DNA of 6,028 nt from contig JBEKIF010000195.1 in the NCBI GenBank assembly GCA_050011895.1, forward strand, positions 1 through 6,028. The letters are read 5' to 3'. How positions within the stretch are numbered: position 1 is the first letter of the stretch; every line of letters starts with the position of its first letter. The notes beneath the pieces are model-generated. The model was given only the letters and a program-made list of their open reading frames with translations. It did not search any database and was not told the DNA's origin. Shown here piece after piece: positions 5,915-6,028 of the stretch. This stretch comes from DATBGO01 sp050011895 (GTDB taxonomy: Bacteria; Actinomycetota; Actinomycetes; Streptosporangiales; Streptosporangiaceae). Both the position numbers and the translations under genes were made by a program.

Positions 5915-6028
5915 TCACGGCGAGTAGACCACGTCGACCCAGTAGTTGGTCGCGTTGTAGGTGTTCGACGGGAACGCGTTCGACGAGCCGTAGGCGTAGA
6001 CCCCGCCGCCGGCCAGCGCGGTCAGCGG
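5915..6028 (-). CDS. DUF4082-like domain protein, C-terminal fragment
   Basis: On the minus strand an open frame enters at the window's right edge and ends with TGA at 5917-5915. The 37 visible residues include GGGVYAYGSSNAFPSN and end in NATNYWVDVVYSP. This resembles the end of the DUF4082 module, a beta-rich domain found in large secreted or surface proteins of actinobacteria and others, often with Ig-like or glycan-related domains, where a module typically ends in NYWVDVVF. The function is not known, and the N-terminus is outside the window, so a signal peptide cannot be checked. It is convergent with the heptose operon and is likely a separate transcription unit. I am fairly sure it is a real gene, and moderately sure of the domain name. 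Confidence 0.7.
   Translation of the reverse strand, partial: PLTALAGGGVYAYGSSNAFPSNTYNATNYWVDVVYSP

Noticed and set aside
1..6028. tRNA, rRNA, CRISPR array, insertion sequence or attachment site
   Set aside because: I saw no regularly spaced repeats, transposase-like frame, paired terminal repeats or RNA-gene sequence in the window.

Overview
This is a high-GC window with strong G/C preference at third codon positions and tightly packed, stop/start-overlapping genes. That composition, together with the protein types seen, points to an actinobacterium (Actinomycetota). I cannot name a genus from the sequence. The content is a surface-polysaccharide or glycoconjugate locus dedicated to a heptose sugar.

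Layout: positions 1-162 hold the C-terminal end of a polyprenyl-phosphate sugar-1-phosphate transferase, the usual priming enzyme of exopolysaccharide assembly. A leader of about 320 bases follows, with a nested inverted repeat. Next comes a six-gene, same-strand operon: gmhB-like HAD phosphatase (485-1153), gmhA-like SIS isomerase (1150-1824), GT4 glycosyltransferase (1842-2990), NAD-dependent sugar epimerase (2987-4025, broken), hddC-like nucleotidyltransferase (4022-4723) and hddA-like GHMP kinase (4720-5709). Four of the five junctions are ATGA overlaps and the fifth is a 17-base gap. Past the operon lie about 200 bases with one doubtful small ORF and a weak hairpin. The window ends in the C-terminus of a convergent minus-strand gene with a DUF4082-like end (5915-6028).

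How the genes fit together: isomerase, C1 kinase, C7 phosphatase and nucleotidyltransferase are the four steps that convert sedoheptulose 7-phosphate to a nucleotide-activated D-glycero-alpha-D-manno-heptose (GDP-linked in characterised systems with this gene set). The epimerase would then modify the activated heptose, and the GT4 enzyme would transfer it to a glycan, perhaps the one primed by the upstream phosphotransferase.

The main anomaly is in the epimerase. It is read in two frames joined near 3551-3557, and compared with the family it also lacks about 25 residues, so it looks like a real deletion rather than a one-base error or programmed frameshifting. Other points of interest are partial loss of the zinc ligands in the GmhB-like phosphatase, a 22-base perfect palindrome inside the start of gmhA, and an uncertain start for gmhB.
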